Of a stretch of 26,699 nt of DNA, positions 1 through 6,472 are shown piece after piece; positions within the stretch are counted from its first letter, which is position 1; each line of letters begins with the position of its first letter. A program made the translations under genes and the position numbers. The notes below the pieces were generated by a model. The model was not told where the DNA came from, did no database searches, and was given only the letters and a program-made list of their open reading frames with translations. This stretch comes from an uncultured Pseudoflavonifractor sp. (GTDB lineage: Bacteria > Bacillota > Clostridia > Oscillospirales > Oscillospiraceae), in assembly GCA_904419835.1 (NCBI GenBank), contig CAJFTA010000036.1:1-26699 (forward strand), in the 5' to 3' direction.

Positions 1-297
1 CACAAGGCCGGCGAGGTGGTGGTGGTCCTGGTGGCCGCCTGCGCCGACCTGCTGCTGGGACTGGTGCTGGACAACCTGCCGGTGGTACAGCTGCCCGTGT
101 CCTTCCGGGGCATCGTCTGCCCGCTGGTGCTGGTGTGGTACTGTATCACCGAGCTGGGCAGCATCGTGGAGAATGCCGTCCGCATGGGCGCACCGGTCCC
201 TGCCTGGCTCACCAAGCTGCTCAAGATTGGCCTGGACGCCGTGGACGGCGCCGGGGAGCAGGCGGGAGCGGGGACGGAGGACAGAAAAGAAGAATAG
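1..297 (+). CDS. Phage holin family protein, C-terminal part (5' end outside window)
   Basis: The reading frame is open from base 1 and ends with TAG at 295-297, giving the last 98 residues of a protein whose start lies upstream. The visible part has two hydrophobic stretches, one with VVVVLVAACADLLLGLVL and one with GIVCPLVLVWYCITELGSI. These are followed by an amphipathic segment (PAWLTKLLKIGLDAVD) and a charged tail ending in EDRKEE. This order is typical of the phage holin / toxin-secretion holin family of Firmicutes, small membrane proteins that permeabilise the cell membrane so that an endolysin can reach the wall. A hairpin terminator follows ten bases after the stop. No endolysin gene lies to the right, so one would have to be upstream, outside the window. 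The family call is good; lytic activity is inferred. Confidence 0.8.
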   Translation, partial: HKAGEVVVVLVAACADLLLGLVLDNLPVVQLPVSFRGIVCPLVLVWYCITELGSIVENAVRMGAPVPAWLTKLLKIGLDAVDGAGEQAGAGTEDRKEE

Positions 298-306
298 AAA
301 AAGCAA

Positions 307-338
307 GGGCGGCCCAACGGGCCGCCCTGCGTTATTTG
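307..338 (+). terminator. Rho-independent terminator after the holin gene
   Basis: A perfect 9-bp GC stem (GGGCGGCCC, 307-315, with GGGCCGCCC, 319-327) has a 3-base loop. A modest T-rich stretch (tgcgttatttgt) follows. It sits 10 bases after the holin stop and points the same way, and it would also separate the holin transcript from the convergent ATPase gene. Confidence 0.8.
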
Positions 339-404
339 TATTCTATCTGAGATGCAAGGAATGACTAAAGGCTTTGAGGGATTAATTCTAAAATAGATCA
401 AACG

Positions 405-1916
405 TTAATAGGTAGAAGGAAATCCGATCATCTTTTTACTAGCATTAGAAATGTTGATCAAGTAAGAACGATAACAAGGGTGGATCTCCCAGATGAACTT
501 TTGCATATCTGTCCAACGACTAGCGGAAACTAAAGTCGGGTCTACATAAGGACGAATATGAGTGAATCCTTTTGGCTGGGTACAGTCTTTTGCACGAGGA
601 GTTAGAAACTCAATCTCATAAAGTAGATTCCACAGTTTGTACATATCGTCTATATTCTGTGCGATCAATGTCTTGGACTGAATTGAAATGCGTCCGCGAC
701 CAGGAACTCTAAGCAAGTGATTGCGCACCTCATCAGCCGACGGATGGAAATCAACGGAACTAAATGAGCGAATTACAGTCTCTAATTCCGGGCAGAGATC
801 AGAGTTCTCGTTGACCAGATCATCTACGCGCTCTGTAGAATATGAAAGAGCGGTCTCGTCTACATCCTGATCCATAATAACCTGACGGCCATGTTTAATT
901 GCATTTTCGGCGAGTTTATGGACCAGCTGAACGGTATCTCTGGGGCGTTCACGGCTGGAAGTAACCAGATAGTCCTTCCAATACCGGCGTTCACCTGAAG
1001 AGGGTATTTTACAGTCATCTCCTTGAAAGAAAGGTTCAAATACTAATGAGTCAACACCGTCAAGCTGTTTTCTGCAATACTGCATTCGATAAGTCAGGAT
1101 ACGGTTCATATCTTCCGGTGATGGGATAAGTTCATATACCATGGGACGGATATGATCTACCTGATCCCGTAGATTTTGACGATGCACTTTAATTCGCCGC
1201 CAGATCTCGCTGCGCATCGTAATGATCGGCCGAATGTGAGGAAGTTTTTCTGCTATTTTTTTGAAAGCAAGAACTGCACACCAAATGATATCAATATAGT
1301 TCTTATTCCCTGGATTTCCAAATTGATCGATATCATCAAAAAGAACATAAAAAACGGTGTCTTCTGAGGGTAGTGTTTGAAGAGACTGATTGATCCCCTC
1401 CACACAGGTGTCGGTTGTATAATGTAAATCAGGAAGCATTTTCTGAAAATCAACTTTTGTTATTGCAGAGCCGATTGGTGACAGCACACGAATAAGTGTA
1501 TCAAGGGCTCCTAGTTGGCGGGCACCGGCCTTTACGGCAGCGTCTACCAGAGCTTCCTGCTCATCAGTGATCAACCCGTGAAGCTCAGAACCAATTTGAA
1601 TTGCAATTTGCTGAATGAGGGCCTTGTAGATTTTTTGGGTAGTAAAAGAGCTTCCCTCATTTTCTTCAAAAGACTCAACGTCTATGTCGATGGGGGTCAT
1701 GTAGAGTGCAGGAACTTTGTTGTCAATACACTTTTTGTAATGATATTCTAAGAGCGCACTTTTCCCACTACCTTTACTACCTACAAGTAAACGAATTGAA
1801 CGGCTGGGAGGGGTGATGATTTTCTGATAATCTGCTATGTTAACAAAAATATCGGAGATAAAATCGCGTTCCTGGGCTGCTGTTCCAGTGGAAAAGTATT
1901 TGCTCAAAACGCTCAT
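405..1916 (-). CDS. P-loop ATPase, Sll1717-like, probable prophage cargo
   Basis: The predicted 503-residue soluble protein has a Walker A motif GSKGSGKS at residues 46-53 and a hydrophobic strand ending in acidic residues (VLFDDID, about residues 190-198) that fits Walker B. A conserved MRSEIWRR segment lies near residue 235. The N-terminus (ERDFISDIFVNIADYQKI) and the later SSRERPRDTVQLV segment resemble proteins annotated as P-loop ATPase, Sll1717 family; their role is poorly defined and some lie in defence contexts. I chose ATG 1916, which has GGAG nine bases upstream, over GTG 1931 in the same frame. The gene is visibly AT-richer than its neighbours, has its own promoter, and lies between a holin gene and a disrupted chromosomal gene. 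A role in phage defence or superinfection exclusion is inference from context only. Confidence 0.7.
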   Translation of the reverse strand: MSVLSKYFSTGTAAQERDFISDIFVNIADYQKIITPPSRSIRLLVGSKGSGKSALLEYHYKKCIDNKVPALYMTPIDIDVESFEENEGSSFTTQKIYKALIQQIAIQIGSELHGLITDEQEALVDAAVKAGARQLGALDTLIRVLSPIGSAITKVDFQKMLPDLHYTTDTCVEGINQSLQTLPSEDTVFYVLFDDIDQFGNPGNKNYIDIIWCAVLAFKKIAEKLPHIRPIITMRSEIWRRIKVHRQNLRDQVDHIRPMVYELIPSPEDMNRILTYRMQYCRKQLDGVDSLVFEPFFQGDDCKIPSSGERRYWKDYLVTSSRERPRDTVQLVHKLAENAIKHGRQVIMDQDVDETALSYSTERVDDLVNENSDLCPELETVIRSFSSVDFHPSADEVRNHLLRVPGRGRISIQSKTLIAQNIDDMYKLWNLLYEIEFLTPRAKDCTQPKGFTHIRPYVDPTLVSASRWTDMQKFIWEIHPCYRSYLINISNASKKMIGFPSTY

Positions 1917-1975
1917 CGCAGATTGCTCCACTTACCTCACATCCTTGCTATTTTCTGTTAGATTTGTCATCAAAA

Positions 1976-2004
1976 AATATACTACTTTTCGACAATAAAA
2001 GCAA
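1976..2004 (-). promoter_or_regulatory. Sigma-A-type promoter of the P-loop ATPase gene
   Basis: Read on the minus strand, TTGCTT (1999-2004) and TATATT (1976-1981) are separated by exactly 17 bases, about 60 bases before the chosen start. The surrounding 1940-2040 is very AT-rich. Found by eye; no transcript data. Confidence 0.6.
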
Positions 2005-2020
2005 TAAATAACATAAAAAA

Positions 2021-2143
2021 TTATATTAAAAACGCTATATCTTTCTCTCGGCAGGAATCAAAAATCTTCTTGGTATGGATACAGACGGCCTCGCGGATGC
2101 AGGCAGAGTCCTGCACGGGGCCGGGCACAACCTTTTCAGGCAT
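2021..2143 (-). pseudogene. 5' fragment of a conserved clostridial gene, cut by the prophage edge
   Basis: A minus-strand frame starts at ATG 2143 with a good ribosome binding site (GGGAGG, 2151-2156). It encodes 40 residues: MPEKVVPGPVQDSACIREAV followed by CIHTKKIFDSCREKD and then IAFLI and a stop. The block CIREAVCIHT..(F/Y)DSC(R/K)(D/E)KD is, from memory, the start of a conserved, functionally uncharacterised protein of Oscillospiraceae and related Clostridia, in which KD is followed by CIEDLR or similar. Here the match stops at KD (2039-2041) and AT-rich DNA of different composition begins. The simplest reading is that an element integrated at this point and the rest of the gene lies beyond the other end of the element. 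The recollected family needs a database check. Confidence 0.65.
2034..2060. other. Probable attachment-site junction of the integrated element
   Basis: The conserved coding match ends at about 2039-2041, and the composition changes from GC-rich to strongly AT-rich going left. A core site shared with the other end of the element would be expected within the coding bases just right of the junction. The other end is outside the window, so the core cannot be defined here. Confidence 0.4.
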
Positions 2144-2229
2144 GGAAATACCTCCCGATAGAGTAGTGAAGGGCTGGATACCCCTCACGCCATACTATGG
2201 ACAGCGGGGCGGTTTGGTGCAGGAGAGGA

Positions 2230-2258
2230 TTGCCATTCCGGGTTCAGGTGCATATCAT
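2230..2258 (+). promoter_or_regulatory. Candidate promoter reading into an empty intergenic stretch
   Basis: TTGCCA (2230-2235), a 17-base spacer and TATCAT (2253-2258) form a plausible sigma-A promoter on the plus strand. No plus-strand gene follows before the hydrogenase, which is on the other strand. The 11-mer GCATATCATGG around the -10 element recurs at the promoter near 4164-4192. A transcript from here would run about 110 bases into the hairpin at 2350-2378, so a small RNA is possible but unproven. Confidence 0.35.
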
Positions 2259-2343
2259 GGGGTCCATGAAAAAGGGCAGGAGAGGAGAGAACGGTCGGAA
2301 GCGGGGCCGGAAACGTGCAAAAGGGGCCGCAGGCCCGCAAAAG

Positions 2344-2378
2344 AAAAAACGGAGCGCCCCCTCTTAAGGGGCGCTCCG
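2344..2378 (-). terminator. Terminator of the [FeFe]-hydrogenase gene
   Basis: A perfect 11-bp stem pairs CGGAGCGCCCC (2350-2360) with its complement at 2368-2378 around a 7-base loop. On the minus strand the stem is followed directly by six T residues (2344-2349). It lies about 30 bases after the hydrogenase stop codon. Confidence 0.9.
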
Positions 2379-2409
2379 CGGCTGTACGGGGAAGATGGAG
2401 CACGGGAAG

Positions 2410-3933
2410 TCAGTCCACCAGCTTGTCCAGCTCCTTGATGTGCTCGGTCTCGTTGGAGGTCTTGTGGTTGGCCTGCTTGGCGTAGAGATTGACGGCCACC
2501 TGGGACTTCTTGATGGGCTGCATGGTGCCGGCGCCGGCCACGCAGCCGCCGGGGCAGGCCATGCCCTCCAGCAGATAGCCGGGGTACTTGCCGGCCACCG
2601 CGTCCTTCATCATTTTATAGCACTCCCGCAGGCCCTCGGCGCTGGCCACCTTGACCTCCCGGTCGGGGTAACGGGCCTTGATTACGTTCACCACGGCCTT
2701 GGACACGCCGCTGGACACAGCGAAGTTGCGGCCGTCGGTGGAGGCGTCGTTGACGCCGTCGGGGTCCTCCTCAATGGTGGCCAGGTCCACGTGCTTGGCG
2801 TCGAAGATGCCCGCCATCTCCTCAAAGGTCAGGACGAAATCCACCTCGCTGCGCACACTCTTGCGCATGGCCTCCAGCTTCTTGGCGGCGCATGGCCCGA
2901 TGAACACCACCTTGCCGTTGGGGTGGTTGTGCTTGATGAGGCGGGCGGTCAGGGTCATGGGGGTGAGGGCCATGGAGATGCAGTTGGCGTGGTCGGGGAA
3001 GCTCTTCTTGGCCATGACGGACCAGGCGGGGCAGCAGGAGGTGCCCATGAAGGGCAGCTCGTCGGGGACCTCCCGGACAAAGTCCTCGGCCTCCTGGGTG
3101 GCGCACAGGTCGGCGCCGATGGCCACCTCAAAGATGTCGGCAAAGCCCAGCTGCTTCATGGCGGCGCGGAGCTTGCCGGGGGTGACTTTGGGGCCGAACT
3201 GGCCCACAAAGGCGGGGGCCACGGCGGCGTACACGCGCTCGCCGGACTGGATGGCCCGGATAACCTGGAAGATCTGGGACTTGTCGGCGATGGCGCCGAA
3301 GGGGCAGTTCACCAGGCACATGCCGCAGGAGACGCACTTGTCGTAGTCGATCTCGGCCTTGCCGTTGACGTCGGTTCGGATGGCGTCCACGCCGCAGGCC
3401 ACGGCGCAGGGCCGCTCCTGGATGATGATGGCCTTGTAGGAGCACACGTCGGCGCAGCGGCCGCACTTGATGCACTTGTCCTGGTCAATGTGGGAGCGGC
3501 CGTTGTAGCGGTCCAGCTTGATGGCGTCCTTGGGGCAGACCTCCTCGCAGGGGTGGGCCAGGCAGCCCTGGCAGCCCTCGGTGACCATGACCTTCTTCTC
3601 GGCGCAGCCGTTGCAGGCGAACTTGATCACGTTGATCAGAGGCGGGGTGTAGTAGGTCTCATCCCGGTCGGCGGCCTCGATGTTGTCGGACAGGGGGGCG
3701 TGCTCAGCCGCGCTGCGGCAGGGCAGACCCATGGCCAGACGCAGCCGCTCGCCCACGATGGCCCGCTCCAGGAACACGTCGTTGCGGAAGTTGCCCACCT
3801 CGCCGGGAATAATCTTATAAGGAAGCTCTTCAATCCGTTTGTCCACCGGCCACTCGGTGTGGTAAGCCATACGGGCCACCTCACGGAAGATTCTGTGCCG
3901 GATCTCCTGAATACGCGTTTCAACGCCTCTCAT
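2410..3933 (-). CDS. Monomeric [FeFe]-hydrogenase with 4Fe-4S clusters, group-B-like
   Basis: This 507-residue cytosolic enzyme would interconvert protons and H2 in fermentative metabolism, most likely with ferredoxin. The cysteine-rich first half has CNGC (107-110), CQGCLAHPCEEVCP (121-134), CIKCGRCADVC (154-164) and CVSCGMCLVNCP (200-211), consistent with several [4Fe-4S] clusters. The H-cluster motifs follow in order: TSCCPAW (298-304), GPCAAKKLE (346-354) and EGMACPGGC (456-464). The TSCCP and GPC-AKK forms differ from the TSCSPGW and MPC-KK forms of clostridial CpI-type enzymes and fit group B of the family. There is no N-terminal [2Fe-2S] domain or flavin-binding partner gene next to it, so it looks monomeric. 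ATG 3933 has an upstream AGGGGG. The gene stands alone with its own promoter and terminator. Confidence 0.9.
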   Translation of the reverse strand: MRGVETRIQEIRHRIFREVARMAYHTEWPVDKRIEELPYKIIPGEVGNFRNDVFLERAIVGERLRLAMGLPCRSAAEHAPLSDNIEAADRDETYYTPPLINVIKFACNGCAEKKVMVTEGCQGCLAHPCEEVCPKDAIKLDRYNGRSHIDQDKCIKCGRCADVCSYKAIIIQERPCAVACGVDAIRTDVNGKAEIDYDKCVSCGMCLVNCPFGAIADKSQIFQVIRAIQSGERVYAAVAPAFVGQFGPKVTPGKLRAAMKQLGFADIFEVAIGADLCATQEAEDFVREVPDELPFMGTSCCPAWSVMAKKSFPDHANCISMALTPMTLTARLIKHNHPNGKVVFIGPCAAKKLEAMRKSVRSEVDFVLTFEEMAGIFDAKHVDLATIEEDPDGVNDASTDGRNFAVSSGVSKAVVNVIKARYPDREVKVASAEGLRECYKMMKDAVAGKYPGYLLEGMACPGGCVAGAGTMQPIKKSQVAVNLYAKQANHKTSNETEHIKELDKLVD

Positions 3934-4022
3934 ACTTTTTTAGATCCCCCTTGTGTTTCGTCGCTGTTGCATGCAGAACATATTTTGCCCGCTGAAAAGG
4001 GCGGGATTTTTATTACAGAGAA

Positions 4023-4051
4023 AGGATACCGCAAATAATTCCGGTTGTAAA
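4023..4051 (-). promoter_or_regulatory. Promoter of the hydrogenase gene
   Basis: On the minus strand, TTTACA (4046-4051) and TATCCT (4023-4028) are 17 bases apart and about 90 bases before the start codon. The leader between them and the gene contains a small hairpin (CCCGC 3988-3992 with GCGGG 4001-4005), which could affect early elongation. The hairpin is too weak to call an attenuator. Confidence 0.5.
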
Positions 4052-4163
4052 TCGTTCGGAGCAAATTAAAGTGCGATTTTACATTAGCGTAGAAAATGGG
4101 GCGTAAGACCGGCGGCTTTCGTGTACGTTTCACAGGACAGGGCGGAAAAATCAGCGGGAACTC

Positions 4164-4192
4164 TTGCAATTGGGTCGACGGGCGCATATCAT
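4164..4192 (+). promoter_or_regulatory. Promoter of the NimA-like gene
   Basis: TTGCAA (4164-4169), a 17-base spacer and TATCAT (4187-4192) lie 28 bases before the chosen start. The -10 context GCATATCATGG is the same as in the candidate promoter at 2230-2258. Confidence 0.55.
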
Positions 4193-4219
4193 GGAGGGAA
4201 AAAGAGGAGGATGAGGCCC

Positions 4220-4681
4220 ATGAGACGAAAGGAACGGGAGCGGGGCGCGGAATTTATCCACCGGGTGATGGACCGCTGTGAATATATGGTGCTGTCCATG
4301 ACGGGAGCGGACGGGCTGCCCTACTGCGTGCCCCTGACGCCGGTGCGCAGCGGGGAAACCATCTACTTCCACTGTGCGCCGGAGGGGGAGAAGACGGACG
4401 CCCTGCGGGCAAACCCCAGGGTGGCCATGGCCTTTGTGGAGGAGGCGGAGACGGTACCCCGGAAGTTTACCGCCCGGTATTCCTCCGCCCTGGCCCGGGG
4501 TACGGCCAGCGAGGTGACGGACGAGGAGGAGAAGCGGGAGGCCCTCCGCCTGCTCTGCCTGCGGCACTGCCCGGCGGATATGGACCGGTTTGACGAGGTG
4601 CTCAAGGCCTGGCTGCCCGGCACCGCAGTGTGGCGGATTCATATCGACTCAGCCACCGGAAAGGCAAACGCCGGGGACTGA
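4220..4681 (+). CDS. Pyridoxamine 5'-phosphate oxidase-fold flavoprotein, NimA-like
   Basis: The 153-residue protein begins MRRKERERGAEFIHRVMDRC and continues YMVLSMTGADGLPYCVPLTP and YFHCAPEGEKTDALRANPRVAMAF. This is the pattern of the split-barrel FMN-binding family that includes nitroimidazole-resistance (NimA) proteins: an N-terminal helix, a short beta barrel, the HCA.EG.K cofactor-site segment and a C-terminal TAVWRIHID strand. Such proteins are cytosolic flavin reductases or oxidases, and most in gut Clostridia have no tested substrate. I chose ATG 4220 because AGGAGG (4205-4210) lies nine bases upstream; ATG 4211, in frame, directly abuts that site. The gene has its own promoter and is followed by a terminator-like hairpin shared with ypeB. 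Drug resistance should not be assumed. Confidence 0.8.
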   Translation: MRRKERERGAEFIHRVMDRCEYMVLSMTGADGLPYCVPLTPVRSGETIYFHCAPEGEKTDALRANPRVAMAFVEEAETVPRKFTARYSSALARGTASEVTDEEEKREALRLLCLRHCPADMDRFDEVLKAWLPGTAVWRIHIDSATGKANAGD

Positions 4682-4766
4682 GCCTCAAAACAGAATGAGG
4701 GAGGTGCCGGCCCGCTTTTTCGACAGGGTCTCTGAGCGGTAAAGCGGGAAAAATTACCTGAAAGCA

Positions 4767-4810
4767 ACCGCCCCTTTTGGATCAAACTAGGTCCAAAGGG
4801 GGCGGTTTTT
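4767..4810 (+). terminator. Terminator hairpin that abuts the ypeB start codon
   Basis: A 15-bp stem (4767-4781 with 4792-4806, one G-U pair) encloses a 10-base loop and is followed by TTTTT (4806-4810). It looks like the terminator of the NimA-like gene. However, the ATG of ypeB is at 4811, and the best ribosome-binding bases for it (AAAGGGGG, 4795-4802) lie inside the 3' arm of the stem. Confidence 0.8.
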
Positions 4811-6187
4811 ATGACCGGGAAGTTTTTTCACAGCCGGAGGGCCAGGGTGCTGGCGGTCAGCTTTACCGCGGCGGCCTTTGCGGTGACCGGCGGCGCGGCG
4901 CTGAAGAGCCACGCCAGGGCGGAGGCATACCGGAACATTGTCAACAACACCTACCAGCACGCCTTTGCCGAGCTGACCACCGCGGTGGCGGAGATGGACG
5001 CGGCGCTGCAGAAGAGCGCCTACGCCACGTCTCAGTCCCTGCTGGCCCAGCTGTGCACCGAGCTGTTCGGCCGGGCCATGTCCGCCCAGATGGCCATCGG
5101 CGAGCTGCCCTACGGCAACGTGGAGCTGGCCCAGACCGCGTCCTTTGTGGCCAAGGTGGGGGACTACGCCGCGGCCCTGTCCAAGAGTACGGCGGCGGGC
5201 GGGGGGACCACAGAGGAGGAGAAGGAGAGCCTGCGGGCCCTGGCCGCCGCCTCGGGTCAGCTCTCCCAGATGCTCCAGGACCTGCAGGCCGACATCCACG
5301 GGGGGACCGTCACCCTGGAGGACCTGGAGCAGGCCGAGGCCAGGCTGGCCCAGGCCCAGGGAGCCGGCGGGGACGCGGCGGGGAGCAGCTTCCAGGACGT
5401 GGAGGCCGACTTCCCCGAGGTGCCCACCCTCATCTACGACGGCCCCTTCTCCGAGCACCTCTCCACCCAGCGGCAGCCCAGGGCGCTGGAGGGGCTGGAG
5501 GAGGTCACCCAGGAGGAGGCCAAGGCAGCGGCGGCGGCGTTTATGGGCCTGAAGCCGGAGATTTTCACCTCTGTCTCCACCGGCGAGGGGGCCATCCCCT
5601 ACTGGGGCTTCTCCGCCGTGGTGGATGGGGGCGAGGCCTATCTTGAGGTGTCCCGCCAGGGCGGGAAGGTGACCGAGCTGATGAATTCCCGGCCGGTGGG
5701 GGAGGCGTCCCTCACGGCGGAGGAGGGGGTGCAGACCGCCCGGACCTTCCTGGCGGAGCAGGGGTACGGGGACATGGAGCCCAGCTACTATATCAACCAG
5801 AGCAATATTCTCACCGTCAACTTTGCCGCCCGGCAGGGGGAGGTGCTCTGTTACCCCGACCTCATTAAGGTGGCCGTGGCCCTGGACAACGGAAGCATTG
5901 TGGGCTTTGAAGCGGACGGCTATCTGATGAACCACGCCCAGCGGACGCTGGAGGCGCCGGCTGTTTTAGCGGAGGAGGCCCAGGCTGTGCTGGACCCGGC
6001 CCTGGAGTGCCTCTCCCATCAGCTGGCTATCATCCCCACCGGCGGAAAATACGAGGTCCTCTGCCATGAGTTTAAGTGCCGGCTGGAGGACGGACGGCAC
6101 TATATCGTCTACGTGAACGCCCAGACCGGCAGCGAGGAGAAAATTCTGCTTCTCATTGAGGACGAGAGCGGGACCCTGACCATATAA
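4811..6187 (+). CDS. ypeB: Germination protein YpeB
   Basis: YpeB is a membrane-anchored spore protein needed to place and stabilise the cortex-lytic enzyme SleB, which breaks down spore cortex during germination. The 458-residue product has a short basic N-terminus, one membrane segment (about residues 11-30), and the family's helical N-terminal region, visible as AYRNIVNNTYQHAFAEL and a FVAKVGDYAAALS segment. The C-terminal half carries PepSY-like units, for example EVTQEEAKAAAAAFMGL and the ASLTAEEGVQTARTFLAEQG block. Length matches the usual 440-460 residues. ATG 4811 keeps the membrane segment, and the next in-frame ATG would remove it. sleB normally precedes ypeB, but here a flavoprotein gene does. 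The start codon touches a terminator-like hairpin, so either the hairpin is regulatory or expression needs read-through. Confidence 0.9.
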   Translation: MTGKFFHSRRARVLAVSFTAAAFAVTGGAALKSHARAEAYRNIVNNTYQHAFAELTTAVAEMDAALQKSAYATSQSLLAQLCTELFGRAMSAQMAIGELPYGNVELAQTASFVAKVGDYAAALSKSTAAGGGTTEEEKESLRALAAASGQLSQMLQDLQADIHGGTVTLEDLEQAEARLAQAQGAGGDAAGSSFQDVEADFPEVPTLIYDGPFSEHLSTQRQPRALEGLEEVTQEEAKAAAAAFMGLKPEIFTSVSTGEGAIPYWGFSAVVDGGEAYLEVSRQGGKVTELMNSRPVGEASLTAEEGVQTARTFLAEQGYGDMEPSYYINQSNILTVNFAARQGEVLCYPDLIKVAVALDNGSIVGFEADGYLMNHAQRTLEAPAVLAEEAQAVLDPALECLSHQLAIIPTGGKYEVLCHEFKCRLEDGRHYIVYVNAQTGSEEKILLLIEDESGTLTI

Positions 6188-6205
6188 CCTTCGGGCAGCG
6201 GGAGA

Positions 6206-6249
6206 CCCGGGCGCGGACAGCAGGGCAGGCGGTCCGGCCCGGGCCTTTT
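6206..6249 (+). terminator. Probable terminator after ypeB
   Basis: CCCGGGC (6206-6212) pairs with GCCCGGG (6237-6243), and GGAC (6215-6218) with GTCC (6232-6235), with a small bulge and a 13-base loop. CCTTTTC follows. It begins 19 bases after the ypeB stop. The stem is imperfect, hence moderate confidence. Confidence 0.45.
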
Positions 6250-6472
6250 CCATATGGCCGGACGGCCGCCGGACACGCAGAAGAGACGGGGCGGCGGTTC
6301 CCGGCGCGGGAAAAAGAGCCTTGAAGGGAGCGGAGAAGCATGATAGAATAAACGCCATTCATGATAGACATAGCGCAAAGGCCTGCTTTTCAGGCCGAAA
6401 AGATTCCGCGCTCCGGCTTTGGGGACGAAGGCGGGCTCAGATGGCTGAAAACCAATGGCTTGCGAGGTAGCG

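Noticed and set aside
2185..2200. CATACTAT/CATAGTAT palindrome resembling a sigma-G or sigma-E -10 box
   Set aside because: No matching -35 element at the right distance on either strand.
2395..4038. Long plus-strand open frame (547 codons) opposite the hydrogenase gene
   Set aside because: It is an antisense shadow of a GC-rich gene: low-complexity His/Gly/Ala/Val product, no motif, while the minus strand encodes a complete hydrogenase.
6370..6472. Possible c-di-GMP-I riboswitch before the c-di-GMP gene (GCGCAAAGGCC and GGTAGCG)
   Set aside because: Only short matches to conserved parts; the GGCAAACC segment and the tetraloop-receptor pairing could not be found. A covariance-model search would settle it.
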